Assembly: GCA_038244055.1 (NCBI GenBank)
Contig: JBBRTW010000336.1
Span: forward strand, 1-8,117
Direction: 5' to 3'
Source: DASPKW01 sp038244055
GTDB lineage: Bacteria; Planctomycetota; Phycisphaerae; Tepidisphaerales; Tepidisphaeraceae
Length of the DNA: 8,117 bases
Part shown: piece after piece, positions 1 to 6,484 of the stretch
Position numbering within the stretch: the stretch's first letter is position 1
Layout of the letters: each line of letters opens with the position of its first letter
Program-made: the position numbers and the translations under genes
Notes under the pieces: generated by a model
The model's input: only the letters and a program-made list of their open reading frames with translations
The model's database searches: none
Told to the model about the DNA's origin: nothing

Positions 1-506
1 AGCGCCTGGCCCATGTAGATGCCGCTCATATGAATCCCCACCGCCAGCGATCGCGTCGGCCCGGGGTGGTAATCCGCGATCAGCGCCAGCCCGGCCGGGA
101 TATAAAACGCCTCGCTGATCCCCATGATCGCGCGCAGCCAGTAAAGCTCGTTGAAGCCGCCGACCTGCCCCATGAGCAGTGTCACTCCCGACCACACGGC
201 CAGGCTGGCGACGATCAGCCATTTGCGGTTAATGCGGTCCGCGATGACGCCGCCCAGCGGACTGCAGAACGCATAAACCCACATGAAAACAGCCATGAGC
301 TGCCCATACGTCTCGGCCGCGCGCAACTCGGGGATATCGATCTTGATCGACTGCCCCATCGTCGCCAGCATCTGCCGGTCGAGATAGTTGAGCAGCGCGA
401 CCGGCCAGAGCAGGCCGACTGTGAGCCAGGCGGCCGGGGGCATCCGCCGCGCATCATAGAGGGCGGGTGGCGTGGCGTAAGAGAGTTTTGCGGGCGGGAA
501 CGGCAT
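1..506 (-). CDS. MFS transporter, N-terminal part (cut by window edge)
   Basis: This is the first 168 residues of a major facilitator superfamily carrier; the rest lies beyond position 1. A hydrophilic N-terminus of about 24 residues leads into a first membrane helix ending in LLNYLDRQ (residues 38-45), typical of anion:cation symporter and sugar-acid type MFS proteins. The classic motif A between helices 2 and 3 is present as GGVIADRINRK (85-95). Further hydrophobic segments cover about 68-85, 97-113 and 134-145. The ATG at 506 was chosen because the reading frame upstream runs straight into repeat DNA. No Shine-Dalgarno sequence is visible, since heptamer repeats reach within a few bases of the start. 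The gene follows a sialidase and a NanM-like gene on the same strand, so uptake of a sialic acid or related sugar acid is a reasonable guess. The substrate cannot be read from the sequence. Confidence 0.9.
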   Translation of the reverse strand, partial: MPFPPAKLSYATPPALYDARRMPPAAWLTVGLLWPVALLNYLDRQMLATMGQSIKIDIPELRAAETYGQLMAVFMWVYAFCSPLGGVIADRINRKWLIVASLAVWSGVTLLMGQVGGFNELYWLRAIMGISEAFYIPAGLALIADYHPGPTRSLAVGIHMSGIYMGQA

Positions 507-509
507 GGT

Positions 510-656
510 GCGGTCAATCGTCAATTGTCCATCGTCAATGGTCAATCGTTCATGGTCAATGGTCAACCGTTCATCGCCAATGGTCAATCGTTCATGGTCA
601 ATGGTCAATCGTTCATGGTCAATCGTGAATCGTCAATCGTGAATCGTCACTCGTCA
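510..656. repeat. Tandem heptamer array (ATSGTCA type)
   Basis: From 517 to 656 the plus strand can be read as twenty consecutive 7-base units close to ATSGTCA, for example ATCGTCA, ATGGTCA and ATCGTTC. A degenerate unit, GCGGTCA, precedes them at 510-516. In the middle (541-624) the heptamers form a higher-order 21-bp unit repeated four times, at 541, 562, 583 and 604. The first and third copies are identical, the fourth differs at its last base and the second carries a few changes. The array is less GC-rich than its surroundings. It ends only about 3 bases before the MFS start codon on the other strand and runs directly into the inverted repeat on the right. One frame stays open through it and gives a VNGQSFM-like periodic peptide, which is an artefact of the 21-bp period and not a gene. 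Confidence 0.9.
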
Positions 657-769
657 TCCTGAGGGAGCTTCAGGCGACCGAAGGATCTACACGATGGTCT
701 GAGGTCCGCCATTTCGTCGAACGACCCAATGCGTTCGAGGCAAGATGCTTCGCTACGCTCAGCACGACA
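651..769. repeat. Imperfect inverted repeat, 'AERSEAS'-type intergenic element
   Basis: The left arm (651-688) contains TCATCCTGAG and GACCGAAGGATCT. The right arm (742-769) contains CTTCGCTACGCTCAG and reads on the opposite strand as an imperfect version of the same word, with a few substitutions and the insertion present in the left arm missing. About 53 bp separate the arms. The minus-strand translation of the right arm gives RAERSEAS, a familiar false-peptide signature of a short repeat family scattered in intergenic regions of many bacterial genomes (recognised from memory, not searched). The element sits between nanM and the transporter gene. No transposase is present, so it would be non-autonomous if mobile. 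Its transcript could form a stem-loop within the presumed operon. Confidence 0.75.
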
Positions 770-785
770 CGACTTGAAGGTTCGA

Positions 786-1829
786 TCAATTAGAGAAAAA
801 TTTGTAACCCCATACCTCCGCCGACCGCACCCCCGGCCGCGCCTCCCCACTGGGAATAACCCACCAATCCCCCCAGCGCACCAGCGGCGTCGTAACCCGC
901 GGTGCTGGGATCGCGCCCGCGATCCGCCATTGATCCACCTTCGCCTCGTAGCCAGCGATCTGATTCGCGAAACCCGGATGACTCTCCGGCGAAGTGAATC
1001 CCACATGCGACCCATCATCCCCGCCGAAAATCAGCAGGCCTGCTTCATCGGTCGCGGCCGGCGACGGCGCGGCGGCCAGTGGATGCGGCAGGTCCGCGAG
1101 GCGCTTCCAACCTGTCGCAGGGTCGTATCGGTAGGCATCGCCGAGATATTGCCGAACAGGCGGGCCGCCCAATTTGGCTGGCCCCGGCGGAAGGTCGATT
1201 CCGCCGACGACATAGAACGCCTTGTCGAACGCCGCCGCGATAGCCAGCATCCGCCCCTGCCCGGGGATCGGAGGCAATTCACTCCACGCCGGATTCCCGG
1301 CCGCCAGATTCAACATGAAAACCGTCCGCAACGTCTCCCGCGCATCGGGCTTCTCGATCCCACCGGCGATGTAGAGCACATCCCCAACAATCGCCCCGCA
1401 GGCGTTGGCGATAGGTTTCGGCAGCGGCGGCAGAGGAGTCGTGATGATCTGCCCGCCCGCGTACTCGATACGAAACGAATCGGCGTAATGCCGCTCGGAA
1501 TCGCTGCCGCCAATGCAGAGGATCGCATTGCGATAGGTGAGCGAAACGCCATAGCCAAGCGGCCGGGGGAGCTGGCCGACCATCTTCCACTGCCCATCGG
1601 GCTCATCCAGCGCATAGATCGTGTCGTACCAGATTTTCTTCCCGCCTTCCCACGGCCTCTTCTCCGGGAAATTCGCCCCCCCGGCCACGATCAGCGCGCC
1701 GCCGCTCACCCCCGCATACGCGCCGGCCAATCCCTCTCGATCCGGAATCGATGGCAGCCTCCGCCAAGGCTGACTCGCGCAGCCGCAGGCGAATTGGATC
1801 AACCCGAGCATCAGGATCATTCGCATCAT
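786..1829 (-). CDS. nanM: NanM-like kelch propeller, cyclically permuted mutarotase family
   Basis: The predicted 347-residue protein is a six-bladed beta-propeller of the kelch type. Gly-Gly pairs after hydrophobic strands mark the blades at about residues 50-51, 107-108, 156-157, 209-210 and 269-270, with a degenerate SGEARPG at 327-333. The family signature GGANFPEKRPWEGGKK begins at residue 50. NanM proteins convert alpha N-acetylneuraminate to the beta form after release by sialidases, normally in the periplasm. The N-terminus (MMRMILMLGLIQFACGC) is a short export signal with Cys15 and Cys17, so a lipoprotein is possible though the lipobox is not canonical. Its ATG overlaps the sialidase TGA as ATGA, which implies translational coupling and supports the sialic-acid reading. 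A role on another released sugar is possible, because the permuted family is broader than E. coli NanM. Confidence 0.87.
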   Translation of the reverse strand: MMRMILMLGLIQFACGCASQPWRRLPSIPDREGLAGAYAGVSGGALIVAGGANFPEKRPWEGGKKIWYDTIYALDEPDGQWKMVGQLPRPLGYGVSLTYRNAILCIGGSDSERHYADSFRIEYAGGQIITTPLPPLPKPIANACGAIVGDVLYIAGGIEKPDARETLRTVFMLNLAAGNPAWSELPPIPGQGRMLAIAAAFDKAFYVVGGIDLPPGPAKLGGPPVRQYLGDAYRYDPATGWKRLADLPHPLAAAPSPAATDEAGLLIFGGDDGSHVGFTSPESHPGFANQIAGYEAKVDQWRIAGAIPAPRVTTPLVRWGDWWVIPSGEARPGVRSAEVWGYKFFSN

Positions 1830-2956
1830 TTGCCGGCCAGCCAGTCCATCGTGAATCGCGCGAAGACGATCTTTCCCTCGGTCTCAAAAAGACATCCAAT
1901 CGCGCCATCGTCGAACCGCGTCAATACCGAATACGCAAAACTGCCCGCCTTCAACACCCGCTTGTCCGGCCAACTCTTCCCCTCATCGTAACTGACGTGA
2001 ATCGTGCCGTTGTCGCGTTTTGTGCTATCCGGCCCGCTGTAGAGAAGAATGCTCTTCCGCCCGCCCTCCGAAAACGAATACCGAAAGATCGAAGCCATGC
2101 ACGATGGATCGCGCAGCTCCTTCGCATCCTCCACATTTCCCCATGTTGCCCCGCCATCTTTGCTCACCGCGCTCTTCCGCACCTTCTCCCCCGCGAACTG
2201 CCGGCTGTTGAGCATCACCCACCCATCCGATAGCTCCACCATCTGCACCTCATTCACCTGGCTCTTCGCGCCGACCATCGCCCCCGGCACGATCTGCCCG
2301 GCCGTCCAGGTCTTGCCGCGATCATCGCTGTAAAACGCGAAGTTCGTCCACACTCCATACGGCCCTTCATTGAATGGAATAATCAGCCGCCCCTTATGCT
2401 CCCCACGCGTAAGCTGAATGCCGATCCCCGGCCCCGAGCAGGTCGTCGTCGCGACGGTTGGATGCTTGGTCGACCCCGTCACATCCAGCGGCTTGCTCCA
2501 GGTCACCCCATCATCATCCGACCAGATCAGCAGATTGCGGTACACATCCGGCCCTTCAAAACCCGTCGCGATCTCCTTGCTCCGCTCCTTCAAATGCCCC
2601 GGAATCCGCTGGTACATCAAAAATACCCGGCCAGTACCCTGCTCGATCACCGCGCAGGGATTATTGAGCGAATTGGTCCCGTCATCGTGCAGCAACTGAA
2701 TCGCCGACCACTTCCGCCCGCCATCGCTGCTGCGCTTGAGGACGATCTTGTTCTCCGCCTGATCCGTCGCCCGCGCCCGAGCCTCGGCAAACGCCAGCGC
2801 GGTTCCCTTGCCCGTCACCACCACCGATGGAATCCGAATCGATTTGTAGCCATCCTCCTTGGGCACAAAAACATCGTTGAACTCCGGCTCGGCGGCCGCC
2901 GCCGGCATGGGAAGAAGGATAAGCGCGATGAAAGTGAATCGTAGCAGCGGTTGCAT
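1826..2956 (-). CDS. Exported exo-sialidase (BNR/Asp-box, GH33-like)
   Basis: The predicted 376-residue enzyme cleaves terminal sialic acids from glycans outside the cytoplasm. It starts with a clear signal peptide (basic MQPLLR, hydrophobic FTFIALILLPMPAAAA, likely cut before EPEF). An RIP motif is at 41-43. Five Asp boxes of the form SxDxGxxW follow: SSDGGRKW (76), SDDDGVTW (146), SDDRGKTW (210), SKDGGATW (265) and SYDEGKSW (322). By analogy with GH33 enzymes the arginine triad is likely R41, R252 and R314, the acid/base D65, and the nucleophile pair E236 (in NEVQMVELSDG) and Y342 (in FAYS). These assignments are inferred by spacing. The ATG at 2956 was chosen over an upstream in-frame start at 3208 because it places the signal peptide at the N-terminus. 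The gene heads the sialidase-nanM pair. Specificity for sialic acid over related nonulosonic sugars cannot be proved here. Confidence 0.93.
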   Translation of the reverse strand: MQPLLRFTFIALILLPMPAAAAEPEFNDVFVPKEDGYKSIRIPSVVVTGKGTALAFAEARARATDQAENKIVLKRSSDGGRKWSAIQLLHDDGTNSLNNPCAVIEQGTGRVFLMYQRIPGHLKERSKEIATGFEGPDVYRNLLIWSDDDGVTWSKPLDVTGSTKHPTVATTTCSGPGIGIQLTRGEHKGRLIIPFNEGPYGVWTNFAFYSDDRGKTWTAGQIVPGAMVGAKSQVNEVQMVELSDGWVMLNSRQFAGEKVRKSAVSKDGGATWGNVEDAKELRDPSCMASIFRYSFSEGGRKSILLYSGPDSTKRDNGTIHVSYDEGKSWPDKRVLKAGSFAYSVLTRFDDGAIGCLFETEGKIVFARFTMDWLAGK

Positions 2957-3116
2957 CGGCAGGTTCCGTGAGAGGTTGAATGTTCCGCGGATGACCAAGC
3001 TAGATAAAAAAATGAGAAGAATCAATGAACCTTCCCCGCCCTTGCCTGTCTCTATGATGCGAGCGCCGTCGGTGAGTGTCGTCGGCGGCGCGGTTTGGAA
3101 AGGAGCAATCACCCCT

Positions 3117-4145
3117 CTACTTCGCTTTAGCCGTGACATCGAAACCCCGTCTCTCGCGCCTCGGCCGAATTCGCGTCCACATCCACCACCCCATCCCCCA
3201 GAGCGCATATCCGAGGCAGCCGATTCCCAGGATGTACCGGTGCGCCACGATCACCATCAGCAGCAGGATGACCATCACCACCACCGTCGCGATCGACTTG
3301 CGCCCGCGCAAATATCGGTTCACCAGGTGCGGGTAACGGATGTTCGAGATCATCAGCACACCCGTGATCGCGACGATGAACGGCAAGGCGATAATCAGCC
3401 CGTCCTTCATCACGTCCAGCGTCCGCGCGAGCCAGGGGATGTCGGTATGCGCGATCGATTCCTGCGCCATATCCTGGAGCATGAGGATCAGCGCCGCCAC
3501 CGCGCCGGCCGCCCCCGGGCTGGGCAGTCCGAGGAATGAAAAATGATGCTGCTCGCCATGCTCGTTGGAAACGTTGAACCGCGCCAGGCGCATCGCCGCG
3601 CACGACATATAAAGCGCCCCCACGGCCCAGATCAATCGCGAGAACATCGGCGGAATATCCGGGTGCGCGAATTTGAAAAGCTGCAACGCGATCACCGCCG
3701 GCGCGACCCCGAAGGAAACCATATCCGCCATCGAATCGAGCTGCCCGCCGAAATCGGTCGTGTGCCGAGTGAACCGGGCCAGCCGGCCATCGAGGCCGTC
3801 GAAAAGCATCGCGATAAAGATCATGTAAGCCGCCGCCGCGAAGCGGTGGATGTAGAACCAGTTCGTGAGCGGGTCCTTCGCGCCCGCATCGAGCGTCGCG
3901 ATGTGAATGGCCGCGAATCCGCAGATCGCGTTTCCGAGCGTGCAGAGCGAGGGGAGGAAATAGACCGAGCGCACATACGCCCGCCGGCCATGCCGCTTCA
4001 GTCGCCGCCGTCGATGCTCGCGCGTGCGGTGGATGGGCGGCTTCTCGCGCCGGCGATAGAGTCCGGCCTCGGCCTCCGCGTCATCGCGGCCGCGTTCGTT
4101 AACGGGCGGTTTGTCGTCTGGGGGCTGATCCATGTCCCCTATCAT
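3117..4145 (-). CDS. pssA: Phosphatidylserine synthase (CDP-diacylglycerol:serine O-phosphatidyltransferase)
   Basis: This integral membrane enzyme joins CDP-diacylglycerol and serine to give phosphatidylserine, the step before decarboxylation to phosphatidylethanolamine. The CDP-alcohol phosphatidyltransferase motif DGx2ARx8Gx3Dx3D is complete: D119-G120, A123-R124, G133, D137 and D141, preceded by D116. The motif follows the helix YMIFIAMLF. Further hydrophobic segments suit a multi-helix membrane protein, with FLPSLCTLGNAICGF (63-77) as the typical first helix. The type is the small Bacillus-like PssA, not the soluble E. coli type. The protein carries an extra hydrophilic N-terminus of about 58 residues that turns very Arg-rich (RTREHRRRRLKRHGRR, 40-55). 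ATG 4145 is preferred over TTG 4169; ATG 4133 is also possible. A G-rich stretch 8 bases upstream is at best a weak ribosome site. psd lies upstream on the same strand, separated by one unrelated gene. Confidence 0.93.
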   Translation of the reverse strand: MIGDMDQPPDDKPPVNERGRDDAEAEAGLYRRREKPPIHRTREHRRRRLKRHGRRAYVRSVYFLPSLCTLGNAICGFAAIHIATLDAGAKDPLTNWFYIHRFAAAAYMIFIAMLFDGLDGRLARFTRHTTDFGGQLDSMADMVSFGVAPAVIALQLFKFAHPDIPPMFSRLIWAVGALYMSCAAMRLARFNVSNEHGEQHHFSFLGLPSPGAAGAVAALILMLQDMAQESIAHTDIPWLARTLDVMKDGLIIALPFIVAITGVLMISNIRYPHLVNRYLRGRKSIATVVVMVILLLMVIVAHRYILGIGCLGYALWGMGWWMWTRIRPRRERRGFDVTAKAK

Positions 4146-4263
4146 CCGCGAATCCGCCCCATGCCACAACCCGCGTTGGGAGTGTTAAGTGGTGGGTGAT
4201 GCTGTCGCGTTGGGTGCGGTGCAGCCGTTGAAATTGTTGGGGAAATGGGGGAGAGAAGATCGA

Positions 4264-5022
4264 TTAGGCGCGGCGGCGGCGACTCAGGACGAAGGCCAAG
4301 CCGCCAAGGAGGGTGATGGCGGAGGTGGGTTCGGGGACGGCGACGGCGACGGCTTGGATGCCGACATGGGAGCTGGTGGCCGCGCCGCCCGTGTCCGTGG
4401 TCATGACGTAGCTGATGCCGAGGTTATCGCCAGGGTTGTCGGGCAGGTAGGTGATGGTGAAGAGTGTGGGCACCTTGCTGGCAGTGTAGAGTTGGCTGAG
4501 GGCCAATTGGTTGGCGGCGCCGGGAAGGGTGGCGGTCAGCGTGCCCTGGCCATTGAAGCCGGTCGCCCACACTTTGAGAGTGCGGGTGACGAGGGGATCG
4601 CCCGCGACGGAGAACTTGACGCCGGTGCCAACGAGATCAAGCGTCGAATCGAAGACTTCGGCGACCGTCGCGTTGGTTTGAGAAGTGGGACTGGTGCCGT
4701 TGGTATAAGTAAACAGTTCAGCGCCTTTGCTGCTTGTGCCACGGACAGAGTTGCCGACGGTGACGGCGGTGAGGGCGGCGGTATTGAGGACGGAGCTGCC
4801 GGATTTGGTGTTGGTGGGGGAGATGGAAGCGGTCGCGCCGCCGGTGTTGTCGTAGATGGCCCAGTCGAAGGCGCCCTCGGTGGTGAGATTTGCGTTGGGC
4901 GGGGCGAGATCAACGGTAACGGTGAGAAAAGCCGCGGAGGAGGTGAGGGCGGGCATCGCCAGCAGGGCAATGGCGCAAAGACCGGTGAGACGCGACAGGA
5001 TGCGGCGGGGGCGTGGTTTCAT
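4264..5022 (-). CDS. PEP-CTERM secreted protein with a jelly-roll-like module
   Basis: The 252-residue protein begins with a signal peptide (basic MKPRPRRILSRL, then LCAIALLAMPALTSSA) and ends with a PEP-CTERM sorting tail: VPEP at 229-232, a hydrophobic helix and the basic end SRRRRA. Such tails are recognised by exosortases, which process proteins for release or anchoring at the surface, often with exopolysaccharide. The body is rich in Thr, Ser, Gly and Ala with beta-strand character. Residues about 50-225 (from FDWAIYD through TRTLKVWATGFNGQGTLTATL) resemble, from memory, a secreted module with a DWxxx start and a TRTLKLYVGxW-like core; this is not verified. Cysteine is absent after the signal peptide. 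The ATG at 5022 lacks a Shine-Dalgarno sequence. A candidate promoter lies about 70 bases upstream, so the gene is probably transcribed separately from psd. No exosortase gene is in the window, and the binding partner is unknown. Confidence 0.88.
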   Translation of the reverse strand: MKPRPRRILSRLTGLCAIALLAMPALTSSAAFLTVTVDLAPPNANLTTEGAFDWAIYDNTGGATASISPTNTKSGSSVLNTAALTAVTVGNSVRGTSSKGAELFTYTNGTSPTSQTNATVAEVFDSTLDLVGTGVKFSVAGDPLVTRTLKVWATGFNGQGTLTATLPGAANQLALSQLYTASKVPTLFTITYLPDNPGDNLGISYVMTTDTGGAATSSHVGIQAVAVAVPEPTSAITLLGGLAFVLSRRRRA

Positions 5023-5090
5023 AGAATGATTGGTTGAATGCGGCTAAGGGAAGCCCATGAAGGTCGGGCACCACGCGGCAACTATTGCCG

Positions 5091-5119
5091 AGTATCCGAG
5101 GATGGGGACAGCGCGTCAA
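5091..5119 (-). promoter_or_regulatory. Candidate sigma70-type promoter for the PEP-CTERM gene
   Basis: On the minus strand TTGACG (5119-5114, five of six consensus bases) is followed after exactly 17 bases by GATACT (5096-5091, four of six). The -10 box lies 69 bases before the ATG at 5022, so a leader of about 60 bases is expected. No inverted repeat or regulator site was seen next to it. Confidence 0.45.
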
Positions 5120-5248
5120 GCGATATTTAAGATGTGCAGGAGCATGAGTGAGGGAGCGAACGCAGGCGCGATGGCACAGGCGTCATAAACGGAATGTTGA
5201 GGGTCGGAAAGCGATGGGGTGGGCGCGGCGAACGAATTCTGGCTTATT

Positions 5249-5944
5249 TTACGCCTCTTTGGCCGACACCGGATTCACAATCTCCCGCCCCACCATCGCC
5301 AGAATATCCATCCCCCCGCGCACCTTATCCCCTTGTTTGCACTTCACCACCGGTTCCAGCCGTTTGGGGATGTAGAGCTCGGTGCGCGATCCGAATTTGA
5401 TCATCCCGATCCGCTGCCCGCGCCCGACCAGATCCCCCGAATGCGCCGTGCAGACGATTCGCCGGGCGATCAATCCCACGATCTGCTTGACTGCGCAGAC
5501 AATGGCGTGGTTGCCCGGCTCGAAGAGAATGATCGTATTCGATTCGTTCTGCTCCGAGGCGGCGTTATGCGAAAGGGCGTTGATGAACTTCCCCTTCTTA
5601 TAAACCACCGAAGCCACCCGCCCGTCGCAGGGTGAACGATTCACATGCACGTTGAAAACCGACAGAAAAATACCGATCCGCACCGCAGGCCCGCCGCCCA
5701 GCATTTCGCAGTTCTCGATTTCCGTGATATCCGAGACCAGCCCGTCGGCCGGCGAGACCATATTCCGCGCATCTTCGGTGATTGGCCGCTCCGGATCGCG
5801 GAAAAATGCGAAGAGCCAGATCAGGACCGGCAGGATGAGAAATGAAAGCGGCGGCCAGACCCACCCCAGCCCGCCTCCGATCAAGAGCAGAACGACCGTT
5901 CCGATGATCATTTCCCAGGTTCCATGGCGGGTCAGACGCAGCAT
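5249..5944 (-). CDS. psd: Phosphatidylserine decarboxylase proenzyme (short form)
   Basis: The enzyme removes CO2 from phosphatidylserine to make phosphatidylethanolamine at the membrane, using a pyruvoyl group formed by self-cleavage. The 231-residue length fits the short bacterial/archaeal-type family. Two hydrophobic segments (about 12-29 and 33-48) are followed by the conserved FFRDPER (47-53). The catalytic set is visible: SPADG with D67, NVHVNR with H100, and the self-cleavage site FGS at 184-186, where the Gly185-Ser186 bond is cut and Ser186 becomes the pyruvoyl of the alpha subunit. ATG 5944 was taken because it keeps a short basic N-terminus before the first helix; ATG at residue 12 is less likely. 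No Shine-Dalgarno is present. The gene diverges from the small plus-strand operon and is cut off from pssA by the PEP-CTERM gene. Confidence 0.94.
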   Translation of the reverse strand: MLRLTRHGTWEMIIGTVVLLLIGGGLGWVWPPLSFLILPVLIWLFAFFRDPERPITEDARNMVSPADGLVSDITEIENCEMLGGGPAVRIGIFLSVFNVHVNRSPCDGRVASVVYKKGKFINALSHNAASEQNESNTIILFEPGNHAIVCAVKQIVGLIARRIVCTAHSGDLVGRGQRIGMIKFGSRTELYIPKRLEPVVKCKQGDKVRGGMDILAMVGREIVNPVSAKEA

Positions 5945-5950
5945 AATGCG

Positions 5951-5979
5951 AAGTTAGGGGAGGCTTGCGCGGATGTCAA
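5951..5979 (-). promoter_or_regulatory. Candidate psd promoter, possibly giving a leaderless mRNA
   Basis: On the minus strand a perfect TTGACA (5979-5974) is followed after 17 bases by TAACTT (5956-5951), which matches the -10 consensus at only three of six positions. Only 6 bases separate this box from the psd ATG, so transcription would begin at or next to the start codon. That agrees with the missing Shine-Dalgarno sequence. The weak -10 keeps confidence moderate. Confidence 0.38.
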
Positions 5980-6103
5980 CGAACCGCGCCGCCGCAGTCC
6001 GCCGCATCGCCGTGCCACCGCCGGTCGAAATCGCGGCCGAATAATTATTGCCACATCCAGCCCATGCGAATCTCGCCGCCCGCGTGCCCCGCCGCCACTT
6101 CGG

Positions 6104-6113
6104 GTGTATACAC
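6104..6113. promoter_or_regulatory. 10-bp perfect palindrome upstream of the plus-strand operon
   Basis: GTGTATACAC is a perfect palindrome about 41 bases before the ATG at 6155, in the 210-bp divergent region between psd and the small-protein gene. It could be an operator half-site pair or part of an AT-rich -10 region. No well-spaced -35 was found for it, and a 10-bp palindrome can arise by chance. Confidence 0.2.
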
Positions 6114-6142
6114 TTCATACAGGAGTGGATGATCTTTCAGAC

Positions 6143-6146
6143 GGAG
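6143..6146 (+). promoter_or_regulatory. Ribosome binding site for the 109-aa gene
   Basis: GGAG ends 8 bases before the ATG at 6155. It is the clearest Shine-Dalgarno sequence in the window, where most genes have none. It decides the start in favour of 6155 over in-frame starts further upstream, such as 5924. Confidence 0.6.
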
Positions 6147-6154
6147 CGACCCCA

Positions 6155-6484
6155 ATGGCAACAATTGAACAAACTCTCGGCACCCCCAGCACCCCAGCCG
6201 GCGATAATCGCCCGCTCGCAGCCCCCACCGCAACCGAAATGTGCAAAGCCATCGAGCAGTCGTTCGCGCTTTCGGGCCGCGAAGAAATCCGCTGCGTCCA
6301 TGTGTACGGGTATTGCTACCGCTGCAACTGGTGGCTGCGCGATCACGGCGCGCTTTGGGGCTCGCCCGCGCGCATCGTGAAAAGCATGTTCCTCCGCGCG
6401 ACACTGGATGCCGATGGCCTGCACATCGAGGACCTCAGCGATGGCGCTCGCCCCGCCAGGCCCCAGTTGCCGCTCGCGGTGTGA
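6155..6484 (+). CDS. Small cysteine-containing protein of unknown function (109 aa)
   Basis: I do not recognise this protein. The first 25 residues are low-complexity (Thr, Pro, Ala) and likely flexible. A compact core of about 28-95 starts with TEMCKAIEQSFALS and carries a dense Cys/aromatic stretch, RCVHVYGYCYRCNWWLRDH (46-64). Cys47, Cys54 and Cys57, with His49 and His64, could bind a metal, and the C-x2-C pair is suggestive. A basic helix-like segment, SPARIVKSMFLRATL, follows. There is no signal peptide or membrane helix, so it is probably cytoplasmic. The start is backed by a GGAG site 8 bases upstream. Its TGA overlaps a possible GTG start of the next frame, and a flavin monooxygenase gene follows on the same strand, so a shared transcript is likely. 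A structural or regulatory partner role is conceivable but unsupported. Confidence 0.75.
   Translation: MATIEQTLGTPSTPAGDNRPLAAPTATEMCKAIEQSFALSGREEIRCVHVYGYCYRCNWWLRDHGALWGSPARIVKSMFLRATLDADGLHIEDLSDGARPARPQLPLAV

Noticed and set aside
510..656. CRISPR array
   Set aside because: The units are 7 or 21 bp and directly adjoining, with no unique spacers and no cas genes nearby.
30..662. Plus-strand open frame of 210 codons with a repetitive C-terminus
   Set aside because: It runs antisense to the MFS gene and then through the heptamer array; its periodic VNGQSFM end is a product of the 21-bp repeat.
647..1018. Minus-strand frame containing RAERSEAS
   Set aside because: It overlaps nanM in another frame, and the recognisable peptide comes from the intergenic inverted repeat, a known source of false genes.
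3064..3090. Possible terminator hairpin after pssA
   Set aside because: Only about 5 G/C pairs (CGCCG/CGGCG) around a long loop, and no T-tract on the minus strand.
2957..3208. Longer N-terminus for the sialidase starting at 3208
   Set aside because: It would bury the obvious signal peptide at residue 85 and overlap the 3' end of pssA; the added stretch is Gly/Arg-rich without domain character.
4189..5037. Plus-strand frame of 282 codons, Gly/Asp-rich
   Set aside because: It is the antisense shadow of the PEP-CTERM gene, whose signal peptide and sorting tail prove the minus-strand reading.
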